A stretch of DNA of 64,000 nucleotides from Lates calcarifer (taxonomy: Eukaryota > Chordata > Actinopteri > Centropomidae), in assembly GCF_001640805.2 (NCBI RefSeq), contig NC_066847.1, positions 21,815,504 to 21,879,503 on the forward strand, written 5' to 3'. Made by a program: the position numbers and the translations under genes. A model generated the notes under the pieces. It did not search any database and had not been told where the DNA came from. It saw nothing but the letters and a program-made list of their open reading frames with translations. This document shows positions 51,197 to 62,011 of the stretch, one piece after another; the stretch's first letter is position 1; each line of letters starts with the position of its first letter.

Positions 51197-52795
51197 TCAA
51201 TAACTCAAGTTCTGAAGGTCGATTGTTGTGAGTGTTTCAGAGAAAAGGTCGAACGTTTCGGATGATAGAGGCAAAGGACTCTGGATTGAATCTGACAAAC
51301 TTGGTGAGAAAGAGGAGGAGGACGAGAAAACGTGGAAATCCTGCAAAGAGACGTCCAGGCCCGGGGAATCGTCATCATTGTCCGGGCCTATTGTTGACAC
51401 GCAGATAGGAACAGTGGGCGCCGGGTTTGGAAAATGTTTCAGATTTTTCCCATTGCTGCTCAAAGGGCTTTGGCTGTGCCCATTGTTCCCGTTGTGACAC
51501 TGCTGTGAAGTCAAGGTATTTTGGTGGAAATACCTCTCCCTGTCCATGAGCCTGTCCGCCTCCTCCTCCTCCTCCTCCTCCTCTTCTTCCTCCTCCTGCT
51601 CCCGCTCGAACAACTCGTCCTCCGGCCCGTCGTCCGCCAGGCACGCGTATTTCCCCTCGCTGTCCCGGTTCTCCTTGCAGTGGGTCTGCCTCTTGTGTTT
51701 CATCCTCCTGTTCTGAAACCACACTTTCACCTGCTTCTCCGTTAATTCCAGTAAAGCCGCTATCTCCACCCGCCTCGGTCTGCACAGGTATTTGTTAAAA
51801 TGAAACTCCTTCTCCAGCTCCAGGAGTTGGGTGTTGGTGTAGGCTGTCCTCAGCCTCCTGGATGCTCCTCCACCGCCAACACCACCCTCTGGTATCTCTG
51901 GTGAACCTAAAATATATATATATATATACAAATTATTTATATTTTCAAATCACAGGAAAGTAATAAATAAAACAGCAACACAGCTGGGGGGAAACAGGCT
52001 CTATGGGGTGAAACTTGTGGCAGGCAAAGCAAAGCTAAGCAAGCACCGGGGCTGGGGGAAGATTTATGGGCCCCAGGCAGAATATGATGGGTCTGCGTGG
52101 ACAGGACAGGACGGAGGGTGAAGATTAATGACCATGCCAGCTGCTGGCCCGTGTAAGAATAATCTATCACTCTCCATTACTGTCAAACATTAACACTCTT
52201 ACACTGCATCACAAGTCAGTGGATCACAGTCGTTACTTGATGAGATTAAGCATGCTTAAATCAAAAAATCCTATACTGGCTTAAAGGGACGCCCACGTTG
52301 CGCGAGGCCCCGGGATGCAGCTCCTTACACTTAGGGGGGAATCCTCAGACAATGAGGAGCCTTTTTTTGCATGGAGGTTATTAATCATCATGTCTTGCCT
52401 TGGGGGGAGAAGTAGAGAGGCGAGGAGTCAGTCGTTGTCGCAGCAGCAGCGGCAGCAGAAGAGGAAGCAGCAGCAGCAGCAGCGGTCTGGCTCCTCTTGA
52501 TGCTTTTCTTCTCCTTCATCCACGGGTACTCCGGGGGTAGGGATGCGGTCCGCACCGGGCTGCAGCCTTTCAGAGCCTGCTTCGAGCGGCTGTGGCGTGG
52601 GTGGACGCCCGGGCTCAGGCCGGGGATGGTCTGCTCAAAAGGAGGAGGAATCAGTGTCGAGCGTGAAAGCGCCGAGTTCTTGATTGATGAACTTTGAAAT
52701 GCATCACCGACAGGGTTAGTGAGAGATGTCAGGCACTCAGCGAGCGACGGCTGGCTGTTGATAAAACCACTTTCTCGCCCGAATTCGTAATTCAT
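51197..52795 (-). CDS. hoxa2b: Homeobox protein Hox-A2 (hoxab copy)
   Basis: Nuclear transcription factor for hindbrain segments and second pharyngeal arch identity. Exon 1 is 52399-52795 and exon 2 is 51197-51906, giving 368 residues (human 376). The start [20 protein letters not shown] is the group-2 N-terminus. The Pbx-binding hexapeptide YPWM is at 90-93. The homeodomain spans about 149-208 ([35 protein letters not shown]), and the group-2 C-terminus [11 protein letters not shown] is kept. The acceptor TTTTAG|GTTCAC needs one base from exon 1. The only in-frame donor before the TGA is CAAG|GCAAGA, so the intron is GC-AG. Oddities: an Ala/Ser run encoded by GCT units after the hexapeptide, and a long Glu run after the homeodomain where other Hoxa2 proteins have a shorter mixed acidic segment. 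Confidence 0.95.
52122..52185 (-). promoter_or_regulatory. hoxa2b: Candidate hoxa2b intronic rhombomere-4 element (Pbx/Hox and Prep/Meis sites)
   Basis: The minus strand has TGACAG (52180-52185) ten bases from TGATAGAT (52162-52169), with AGATTAAT on plus at 52122-52129. This mix of bipartite Pbx-Hox sites and a Prep/Meis site inside the hoxa2 intron is how the mouse and chick Hoxa2 r4 enhancer is built (Hoxb1-dependent). Confidence 0.45.
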
Positions 52796-53043
52796 CTCCT
52801 CTCTTCTAGTCCCGAAAACTCGCTGATGTCAGAGGGAGGGCAGAAATAGTACTAATAAAAAATAATAATAAGCAGTTTATTTTCATAAACTACTAAACTG
52901 GATATGGTCGTATGGAGACCTCTATGCCATAAACTATTGCTTTCATGAGGACATGGTTGGAATTAGACCGTGCTGCTTGTCACATGATTGCATCTGCCCA
53001 ATGACAATTTGGGGTTTTTATCAAAAGAAGCCACTGTCCCCTG

Positions 53044-53051
53044 TGATTGAT
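53044..53051 (+). promoter_or_regulatory. hoxa2b: Bipartite Pbx-Hox site upstream of hoxa2b
   Basis: TGATTGAT is an exact match to the TGATNNAT Pbx-Hox consensus, about 250 bp upstream of the hoxa2b ATG. Confidence 0.35.
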
Positions 53052-53283
53052 CGAAAAACTCGGAGGGGTAACGCCTCATTCCGGGGGTAGGGGTTGCTTT
53101 ATTTACACTTTTTTTTGGGTCAGTTTGTTCACCGCTGCCCCCCCCCCTTCCTCGCTCCCCCCACCCAAACCCTGAAAATACACCCCAGAAGTCTTCTCTT
53201 TCTTTTGCGCGTCCACGCGAGTCTACGGTGCGGTTACGCGCGTGTAAGTTGTGGAGAGCGTGTGCAAGTGTATGTAAGTGTAT

Positions 53284-53326
53284 GTGTGTGTGTGTGTGTG
53301 TGAGTGAGTGAGAGAGAGAGAGAGAG
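53284..53326. repeat. (GT)n/(GAGT)n/(GA)n compound repeat
   Basis: Adjacent GT and GA runs upstream of hoxa2b. Confidence 0.95.
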
Positions 53327-55414
53327 TCTTATGCGCATTTATCTCCAGCATGGCACTCCACAAATCATCTCAGCAGTCACATTTGTGTCTCATAATGCCA
53401 CGACGCCCGCAGTCGTTATCAGCGCCGAGGCGTTAATCTTGAGATTTTGTTGGGAGTGTGTGTGTGTGTTTGCTGCGCCAGACATCCGACAACATGTCCG
53501 CCCCTCCCCCAACACACACCACACACACGTTCAAGAGAGAGAGAGAGAAATTATTTTGATTTCTTTTTTGCCTTCATCAGATTTTGGCACGTTGTCTCTC
53601 CTTATCTACGCTTCCCAGTAGATTATATTATTGTGGGTAAATTTAGCATTTGAGTTTATACAGTATATTATAACTGACTGAAAACACAGTATGGTGTGTG
53701 TGCATGAAAGAAAGCGTTTGGGTTATTTTTTACGGGCATTTGTCATCATTTTTACAGTTTACAGCTCCCTGCCTCACATCCCCATTTCATTTATTTTATT
53801 TCACCTATAGGGATAATATTGACCCAAGCCATCATCCATACACTCCAGCATTATTGGTTACAGCATAGCGGAGAGTGGACATGATTTGCCACTGTAGTGT
53901 GAAGCAGAGGAAAGGTGGGGATCTGATGGCTGTTTATTGCTCAGGCTCTAAACAAAGAGCCCTGGTAGCCTGCGCGTGATCAATCTTTCTCGCCAAAAGG
54001 TCTGACAGCTCCCTGCCCTAAGAACACATTTAAACCATCTAACACTCCCTTAGATCATATATGGCCCGGGGAAGAGAACAGCCACTCTCAAGGTATAGGC
54101 TACAGGAGAAGAGTTTTTCAATTTAAGAAATGTGGGGATTTCTTCAGAGGCACGGCCAATACGCACAAAAGATTTTTTTTGCGCACTCGGTCGATAATAA
54201 ATCAGAAATCCAGACGCTTTTTTTCGTTTGCAATAAGGACTATGCTGGCACAGAGAAAAGAAAGAAGCGGGGAATCGACTTGGTTAGTGGTATAGAAACG
54301 AACGGAGCAGCTTTTTGACATAGGATCAATTGTTCGCTGAGGTGAGTGGGTGTTGGCATTCAGCAGTAATCCCATTCAGTCTCATACCTTTCTCTGTCTG
54401 TCAGATACCCTGTGGATACACTCTCTCTCTGGCCTGTTCTATTTCTAACATAATTCAGCTTTAATACAGGAGCTTAAAATATTTGATTACTGCATATATA
54501 TCTGTATATTTTGACCATTTTGTATTTGTAAAGATGCAGCTTGAATATAAGACAGATCGTGTAAATGAATAATAGGCTAATCTATCCTGCAATAACAGTC
54601 TATAACAGCCAATAATTAAAAAATAAATATTATAAATTGTTCTATCATGATGGGGGCTTAAAGATTAATTGAACAGATGTATTCTAGTTTAATCGAATTT
54701 CCTGTGTGTGCAGCCCATTGTACAGCATCTGTGATTATTTCTGCAAATTGTTTTTCAAAACTATCCACATGGTTTTAATTTTGTATTCTCACTGAAATAT
54801 GCAGATAAATTGTGTTTTATATAAATAGTATTTATGTGACAGAGCGCAGAGATTTCTTTCCACACACAGGTGTAACACAAAGAGAACAAAGAGCCTCCTG
54901 GAAAATAAATTATCCTCCACAATATTTGATTTACAGGAAGTTATACATTGCCTGCCGAGGCTTGAGCATATTTCACATTTCGTACCGCAGCTGATCTTTT
55001 TTGATTTATGCGTGTTCTTCTGGTTCGGAGCTGTACAGACGAAAAGCCACATTTTTTTGCTGCTTGTTTTTCGAACGAACGCAGACAAGAGGACGGTGTC
55101 TGGATGAGCGGCGCGTTTCCCGTCTGTTGTGAAAACAACGAGAGACATCTGGGAGGCAAGCAGGCCAAACCTGCGACCACTGACGACCACTGGTTTTAAA
55201 GAGAGAAAAAAAATCAATTATCATACTAGTCTGTACTGTGCTGTGGAATTATTTTCATTTATGGTAAGTGTGATGCAAATGTTGAACCAGTCTAAGATAA
55301 ATAAATAAATAAATAAACAGTTGAACAATCACTAAATGTGCATCTGTTTTTGTTTTTCATTGTGTGAAATATGGTTCTTTTAATCAGAAATTGCAGCTTT
55401 TATTATACACATAC

Positions 55415-55416
<2 letters not shown>

Positions 55417-55447
<31 letters not shown>
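55417..55447. repeat. (CA)n microsatellite
   Basis: About 15 CA units between hoxa2b and hoxa9b. Confidence 0.95.
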
Positions 55448-55448
<1 letters not shown>

Positions 55449-55669
55449 GAGATTATGTAAGGTAATATTTTGAAATGTCATTTGGTGAAATGATTGAGGG
55501 TGTAAATAAAAGTGTTTATTGCATGTTGTTTCCGTCATTAACGCTGCATTATATCATATATCACATCATATTCAGCCTGTGGGGGAAAAACCGAAAGAAA
55601 AAAAAAAACAAAAACAAGGATACACTCAAGCTGTGTAGTAGACCTTCTGGAAAACACATTTAGCGTCGA

Positions 55670-55671
<2 letters not shown>

Positions 55672-55716
<45 letters not shown>
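55672..55716. repeat. (GT)n microsatellite
   Basis: About 21 GT units. Confidence 0.97.
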
Positions 55717-56552
55717 CCTGGAAACAAAGCAGGATTTTCACATTACAGTTTTATTTATAGAGCCCACAGGATTCATGGGAAGATTTGACAGATACTTCAG
55801 GCGCGTTATAGGTCCGCAAATCAAACTGTTTTGCACGTCGACATCTGCAGAAATATCGCGATATATATATATGATAATAATAAAAACAACATATAGTGAT
55901 ACGATCATTCTGGGACTTCTTTGCCCCTCAGAAAATCAAAGAATGAAATTTTAATGATGATAGCAAAATAATAAATTATGTTAATGAATAAAACTCTTCA
56001 TATTGATAGAAAATGTTTAAACAATATGTTCTACTTCCAAATGCCTCTCCCACCTAGAGGATGAGGCAATCAGCTTCTGTCAGTTTACTTCCTGTTTGAT
56101 TCAAGTGTCCTTACTCAGTTGCTCTGAAGGTAAAGTAAAAAAAACAACAACAAAAAACAAACAAACAAACAAACCTATAGATATGTTATAAGAAGGATTT
56201 GAAGCAAACTTTCTAATGGATGTGAGGTTGATTAAAAAAATGAATAGAGAGGGAAAGAAATGATGCAGGGGTTAGGGACTGTGAGTGCCTGATAAAGGAA
56301 AGCAAAGTCCAAACTCAAAGAATGTATTTCCCATGAAAATAGCAGTTATTGGCTTATTTCACAACACGCACACATTTCACAGAAGTTACCTCAAATCCAC
56401 TTTGGGACTCATCCCAAACTACAGACTACAGCGAGGATTCGTGAATCAAACAGACTCTTGTGTGCTCATGACTTTACTCCCCTGAACTTCTCCTCCAAAG
56501 TTCACTTGTGGCCTCCTCCATCACCGGAGGTGTCATGAGGTTTGATGTATAG

Positions 56553-56568
56553 GGGTCACGAGAGGTCA
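56553..56568 (+). promoter_or_regulatory. DR4 nuclear-receptor element
   Basis: GGGTCA-CGAG-AGGTCA: two consensus half-sites spaced by four bases, the thyroid-hormone-receptor/LXR arrangement. Confidence 0.4.
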
Positions 56569-57739
56569 CAGCAAACAACATCTGAGCAACTTTCTGTTTT
56601 TCTGCAGCAAGGCTCCTCACATTGCTGTTTGCACAGAGGACGTCCACAAACTGGAATGGCATCTATATGCACAGCATTGTTTTCTAGTGCCTGAGGTTAA
56701 CTTTACCAAAGGATTGCATATAACACCTCTGTTTTTATCATGTTTTTGAAAACTGTTATCCTTAATATCCTTACAGTTTCCCCACAGAAAGGAATAAGAG
56801 GGTTAATGAGCTGCATGTGGGTGACCTTTGGGGGTTGTGGGAGGCAGACAAGGGGTGAGGTGAGGGAGATGTTGAAGGAAAGCAATAGGGCAGAGAAGGT
56901 TTGAAGGTATCTCCTACTTTTTAGAGCATCAAGTTCATTTCAGCTACAGGATCCAGTGAGGTCCAGTCTAAGTTCTGAAAAAAGGACGGTGTTGATCTGA
57001 AAATGTGTGTGTGCTGATAAATGCATGATCATGTGTTATCTTTATAATTATCAGATCAGTGAAACCTTATGGCCTAAATTATCTGTAAGTTTGCATATAA
57101 GTATTCACATAGTTGCATATGAATTGTAGTTTAATCTCAGAGTTGTTAAGTAAGAATTTATTGGAACATACATGTAGTTATATGGAGCCAAATCACAGCT
57201 GCAAATATTTTTTCTTAACCTTTCACCAGCACAAGGTGGAATCATTTCTTAAACTATTTTGTGTTTTTCTCACAAAGGGCAATAAAAAAGAACCCCTGGT
57301 CAAACAAAGGCCCACTTTCATTAAATAAGGATCTTAAGAGGGCAATTTATGCCACAATTAAATGACTATAAAACGAAACAGAGCACGTAGCAGGATTAGG
57401 TGTTCCATGATGGAAACCACACAAGTAGTGTAGGTCTGTATTAAATGGGGAGTGGTCTATGTGTGCCGTGAACGCATCATGCAGTTTGAGCACTGTTCCT
57501 CAGATGAGCCGCTGCCTCCACCTGCTGGTGGTCAGAGGACAGCAGCACTCAGCACTGCACGGAGCTCTGACACCATCATCAGGAGTCAGGACAGTGGCGT
57601 TTGTCCTGATCTGAGCTTTTCGTGTTTTTTTTAACAACTCTTTATTTTTAACTGTATCATTTTCTAGTAACAAGGTGATGGATGTTGTGGGATTTAGTTA
57701 GAAGCTACTCCAGTGTGTGAAACATGTTGTTGACTGTGC

Positions 57740-57757
57740 TTGTTTGTTTGTTTGTTT

Positions 57758-57796
<39 letters not shown>
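57740..57796. repeat. (TTTG)n(GT)n compound repeat
   Basis: Five TTTG-type units followed by a GT run. Confidence 0.95.
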
Positions 57797-58931
57797 TGCT
57801 GACTGTTGTCCTGCGAGCTCTGCTGCGACCAAACAACAAACGGATGTTTCTGCACCGAGACAGTCTAATTGTTGGTAGACGGTTGTAAAGTAATTAGACG
57901 TTTTAAGACATACCCATCTGCACTCCTGCCATGCCCTCCACCCCTCTGCTTGAGGCCTGTATCTTACAACGATTTTACATATTTGACTCTTTGCCCGAGC
58001 ATCATTCGAAATGCTGCTTTACTGCTGTCACCGAGCCTTTACATGCTTTGCTGTTTTCGCACCTTATAAACAGCTGAAGCTGTGATTGTGGTTATTGCAG
58101 AAGGGTATGTAGTTTAGTTTGTGGGCCGTTAAAAGGCTGAGATTGTTCTGTAAGAATTGCAAATATCGATGTAAATTTGATTCATACAACAACTGAGTGC
58201 TAAATAATCTCTAAACAGTAGAATGTGTTTGGCTGTGTCTTTAATTTTAACTCACTGTTTTGTAACATTGAATTGAAAATTGTTACATTGCAGCGTGTTA
58301 TTAGTTTGCACTTAGGTTTCCTCTTAATCTAAAGATCCAGTGATTATTCAGAATTGCAGCCATGTCTTTCATCTTTATATTCAATATTTATTTAAACAGG
58401 CAGCCTCGACTCTTTAAAAGATACTGGCCTTATTTCAATTAAATAAACATTCTTCTCTTACTTCCATGAAAATATTACTGTAGTGTATAGTTATTATTAT
58501 TATTGGTAGTAATGCAGCGTCATGTCAGCAGAGTTGACGAAAGCGTTTTTGAGAGAGAAAAAAATCTGGACAGGCCTTGGGAAGTTTTTGTGGCTCATTT
58601 GGTTTGTTTGCGCCATAAAGCTCAATGGTTACAAACCAGAAGACCTAGTAAAAGTCTATTTTTTTAAAATCATTTTTCCTGTAATAAAAAGTTTTTCTTT
58701 CGGTTTAATTCATTTTTAATGACAGAAGCAAAAAAATATATAATCTTGTTGCAATAGTTTTGAAACTTTTTAGGTTCAAGAGAGCAGGAAATTAAATAAG
58801 TTGCAATACCATTTCATTAATCTATAGTGTTTAAATGTGTCATAAATACGCTGTTTGTCTTAATATTAAGTAAAACAATAAGAAGTTAAAAAGACATATT
58901 AATATTCTCATGTGCTATATACAAACTACTC

Positions 58932-58937
58932 TTTATT
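58932..58937 (-). terminator. hoxa9b: Candidate poly(A) signal of hoxa9b
   Basis: TTTATT on plus (AATAAA on minus), about 510 bp after the hoxa9b stop. Confidence 0.5.
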
Positions 58938-59304
58938 TTGGATGAAATCAAGAACGACGAGGTATTTTAAGTGTGCACAGTGTTTTCACAAATGGATCAA
59001 GACCTAACGGTTAAAAACCATCTAAAGTTGCAAAAACAAATAATAACTTAAACAATGCAAATAGGTAGCTGAAAGACATTCAGGTAGTCAAGGATCATTT
59101 CATGCAAATAACAAATGGCCTATAGTAAGTGAACTATCAGTGTGCGCCAAGTATACAACATCTAAATTCTGACGAGACACAAACATGAAACACTGGATAT
59201 CATAAGGGGGGAGAAAAGGTACATCCAGCATTGTTTTAACAACACAAAACTTTACGACAATATGTGTTAACAGCTCAGGAATATTAAGGACAGACTCCCC
59301 CTCA

Positions 59305-59361
<57 letters not shown>
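59305..59361. repeat. (CA)n microsatellite in the hoxa9b 3'UTR
   Basis: About 28 CA units, 85 bp after the stop; it reads as (GT)n in the mRNA. Confidence 0.97.
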
Positions 59362-59362
<1 letters not shown>

Positions 59363-59445
59363 TCCCTCCTTCCCTCCTCTCCCTTCTCCCTCCTTCAGGC
59401 TCTAATCCTACCATCAGTTTGTTTTTTGTTTTTTAAAAAACCCAG

Positions 59446-60671
59446 TTAACTGTCTCTCCGCCGGTCTTTGTTTTCCTTCTTCATCTTCATCCTGCGGTTC
59501 TGAAACCAGATTTTCACCTGCCTCTCGGTCAAACTCAGGAGTCTGGCTACCTCGTATCTACGATCCCGGGGGAGGTACATGTTAAACAGAAACTCCTTTT
59601 CCAGTTCGAGGATTTGATGCTTTGTATAGGGGCAACGCTTTTTTCTGGTGGGCTTTGCGTGAAGCCAGTTGGATGATGGGTTATCTGGAAACAGGGGGGG
59701 TCAAACAAAAAAAAAAAACCATGAGAGAACAAGGTTAATGCTCCCAGAGAAGGATTCAAAAACAACTGACCTTATAGTTTGGGGTGGGGTGGGGGGGGTG
59801 ATGCTACATTTCACTCTACACTGACCAAATTGAGGACTGAGGATAGAAATAATCACACAAAATCTCTTGCAAAATTATGTGTAGTTATGCAGTAGAGTAG
59901 TTCAACCACACTTAAGAATATAATATGCATGTTATGTTTTTCTCATAAGGTCATGGCATTGAGCTACACTGCATCTCTGTGAGCCTAAACAATATTGGCT
60001 ACAACATGTTTACGCCCATTTTTGTGCTAAACCAGGCCTGTGGCATCCAAGACAATTTCCCCCAAATCCTCAAGCAATTTTCCATCAGTCTAACTCAGTC
60101 CATAAAGTGAGCAGAATAAAAGTAAAACACCGCATTGCTTACTTGCATCTATCTCCTTCTTCTCCTCTGCTGACGGGCTGTCGTCAGCGGCTTTAGACGT
60201 GGACGTGGTTTCGCAGGGAATCTCCGCGAGGGACGCTCCGTTTTCAATGTCAGACAAAAGAGGTGTGTGCGCCTCCAAAGTTGTACATTCGGCGCTCCCA
60301 ATCAGAGGTTCTGGTTTTATCTCATAGTGCATGGCTGTGGACGGTAATCCCGTCAGACACAGGGACGCGGAGACTGGGTCCAACGCCCAGGAGCGCGCAA
60401 ACATGCCATCGCCGTCCCCGCTCGCGTAGTGCTGGTGGTGGTGGTGATGTATGTAGGTCGGGGCGGCCGTGTTCGGAGGGTGGGCCGAGATGGGACTCCA
60501 AGATCCGCCAAAAATAGAAGATTTCGCCTGCAAAGGACAAGACTCCTGTCCGCCATATTCGGCGAGCATCGCCTGCTCCACCCCTGCAGCTGATGAGTAT
60601 CTCGGTGCCATATCTTCCTGCTCGGGAAGAACACGCGAGTCAACATAATAACTCGTCCCCAGCGTCGACAT
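59446..60671 (-). CDS. hoxa9b: Homeobox protein Hox-A9 (hoxab copy)
   Basis: Nuclear posterior-group transcription factor. Exon 1 is 60143-60671 and exon 2 is 59446-59684, with a canonical GTAAGC donor and CAG acceptor, joining in phase to 255 residues (human HOXA9 272). N-terminus [12 protein letters not shown]; His-rich stretch [18 protein letters not shown] as in HOXA9; Pbx-contact Trp in [11 protein letters not shown]; homeodomain about 189-248 ([49 protein letters not shown]). The ORF opens 7 codons earlier (MLLHYFA), but MSTLG is the conserved family start, so 60671 was chosen. Group 9 is set by [11 protein letters not shown] and the KMKKENKDR tail; the A paralogue by linkage. Confidence 0.95.
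59781..59800 (+). other. G-quadruplex-prone G tract in the hoxa9b intron
   Basis: GGGGTGGGGTGGGGGGGG: three or more G-runs separated by single T. Confidence 0.6.
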
Positions 60672-60856
60672 TGCAAAATAATGCAAAAGCAAAAAAAATT
60701 ATATATTTTTTTAAAACAGCGCGTTACAGTCCTGCAGTCTGTAGAAAAAACAGATTCATTGCATGATATAATTGTGCTGCTTTCCTGCACCAGCTTGGAG
60801 CTCAATGCGTCCAGTTAAGTTGAACCTTGCCCAAGACTGGATAGGGCGCCCCAAAA

Positions 60857-60992
60857 CACGTGACCGTGGGACAGAACAATAAATAATAAATCAGCCTGCT
60901 GCTGAACTAAATGGCCACCATTTTCCCCACCATATTTTAATAGCAAATCCCCGCGCCTTTATTGGGAAATATTCCCCTTTATAAGCAATAAA
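60857..60992. promoter_or_regulatory. hoxa9b: hoxa9b upstream region with an E-box and Cdx/Abd-B-type sites
   Basis: CACGTG at 60857-60862, then CAATAAA (60877-60883), TAATAAA (60884-60890), TTTATTG (60958-60964) and CAATAAA (60986-60992), plus a TATA-like TTTATAA (60978-60984), 190-320 bp upstream of the ATG. TTTATTG-type sites suit Cdx and posterior Hox proteins. Inferred from motifs only. Confidence 0.4.
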
Positions 60993-61050
60993 CCTTAAGA
61001 TTTTTTGTCAAGAGATCTTACGTTGGAGTAATCGAACATAGTAGTGATGA

Positions 61051-61077
61051 AGGGGTGGGGGGTGGGAGGGTGATGGG
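61051..61077 (+). other. G-quadruplex-prone tract upstream of hoxa9b
   Basis: Runs of GGGG, GGGGGG, GGG, GGG and GGG separated by 1-4 bases. Confidence 0.6.
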
Positions 61078-62011
61078 CTACTGCTTTAAAGCCTCCATTT
61101 GTGAAATCACCAAACAACCTCTTCCCCCCAAAATTTGTATATTCATAAAAACCCAATGGGATTATTTATCCTTCAAACCTTCAAACTTATAATAATTTTA
61201 TGACCTTCTTCTATAAAACTCTTACTTTGGAAAGGAAACTCTGGTTCTTGTTAGTGGCTGGTGTGTAGCTACAACATTTTCAAGACTTTTTAAATAAGAT
61301 AAAACAGGCAAAGATGTGTTTAAAGGACCATTGGATTTTACAACATCTAAACTTATTAAAGGACAGTTTCCAAGATGCACATTGCTGTGTCTGCAGGGCT
61401 GTGGGTCCACTTTGAAGGCAATCTAAAACGGAAAGTGGGGTGGGTTATTTGGGTGCTATATAACAGTCCCCCTTTTTTATCACGGGCAATTGGGTTGTTT
61501 TTCTTAAGGTTACAACCTGACTGTCCAAGCTAAATATCACCAATAAAGCTCAGCCTTTGTGTCCTTTTCTCTGGCGCAAGCAGACGCATCCGGCATTTCC
61601 TACGGCGGAGGCAACTGGCAGACTGCAATGATCATAACCGAGGCCTTGTCTGTCCTTCCCTCCCCTCTCCTGGACATATACAAGCCTTAATCCTTTTCAT
61701 CCATCCAGACTGCATCTTTACTTCCTGCTCTTTACACCGCACACAGCCTCTACAGAGTTAGTCTTAAATTACAGACATGGTGAAAACCTTGTATCTCTGA
61801 AAATTAAATCTAACCATATCCAGATACGCACATAACAGTGTTATGGTTTCATAACGAAAAAAAGACCGACAGAGATATAAGAGAATTCCGTCTACACACA
61901 ACAATGAAACACATTATTGCACTTTTTGGAATAATAAATTTTGATGGAGTCTGCGCCAAATTATGAATAAATTCAATCAGTAATTAATAGCAATGATGCG
62001 ACGAGTTTTAC

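Larger units (their letters stand above)
52796..58925. other. Gene-free interval between hoxa2b and hoxa9b (groups 3-7 absent)
   Basis: No homeobox or hexapeptide remnants of hoxa3, a4, a5 or a7 recognised. Contents: hoxa2b upstream sequence with a TGATTGAT site (53044-53051), GT/GA repeats, a DR4 element (56553-56568), a CTCF-like palindrome near 57518-57531, and several microsatellites. No transposon was recognised, as is usual inside Hox clusters. Confidence 0.65.

Noticed and set aside
51375..51785. 136-codon minus-strand ORF overlapping hoxa2b
   Set aside because: Out-of-frame shadow of hoxa2b exon 2; Gly/Arg-rich only because of the GAG repeat.
54789..55217. 142-codon minus-strand ORF between hoxa2b and hoxa9b
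   Set aside because: No recognisable domain, no Hox-like start or hexapeptide, no splice partners.
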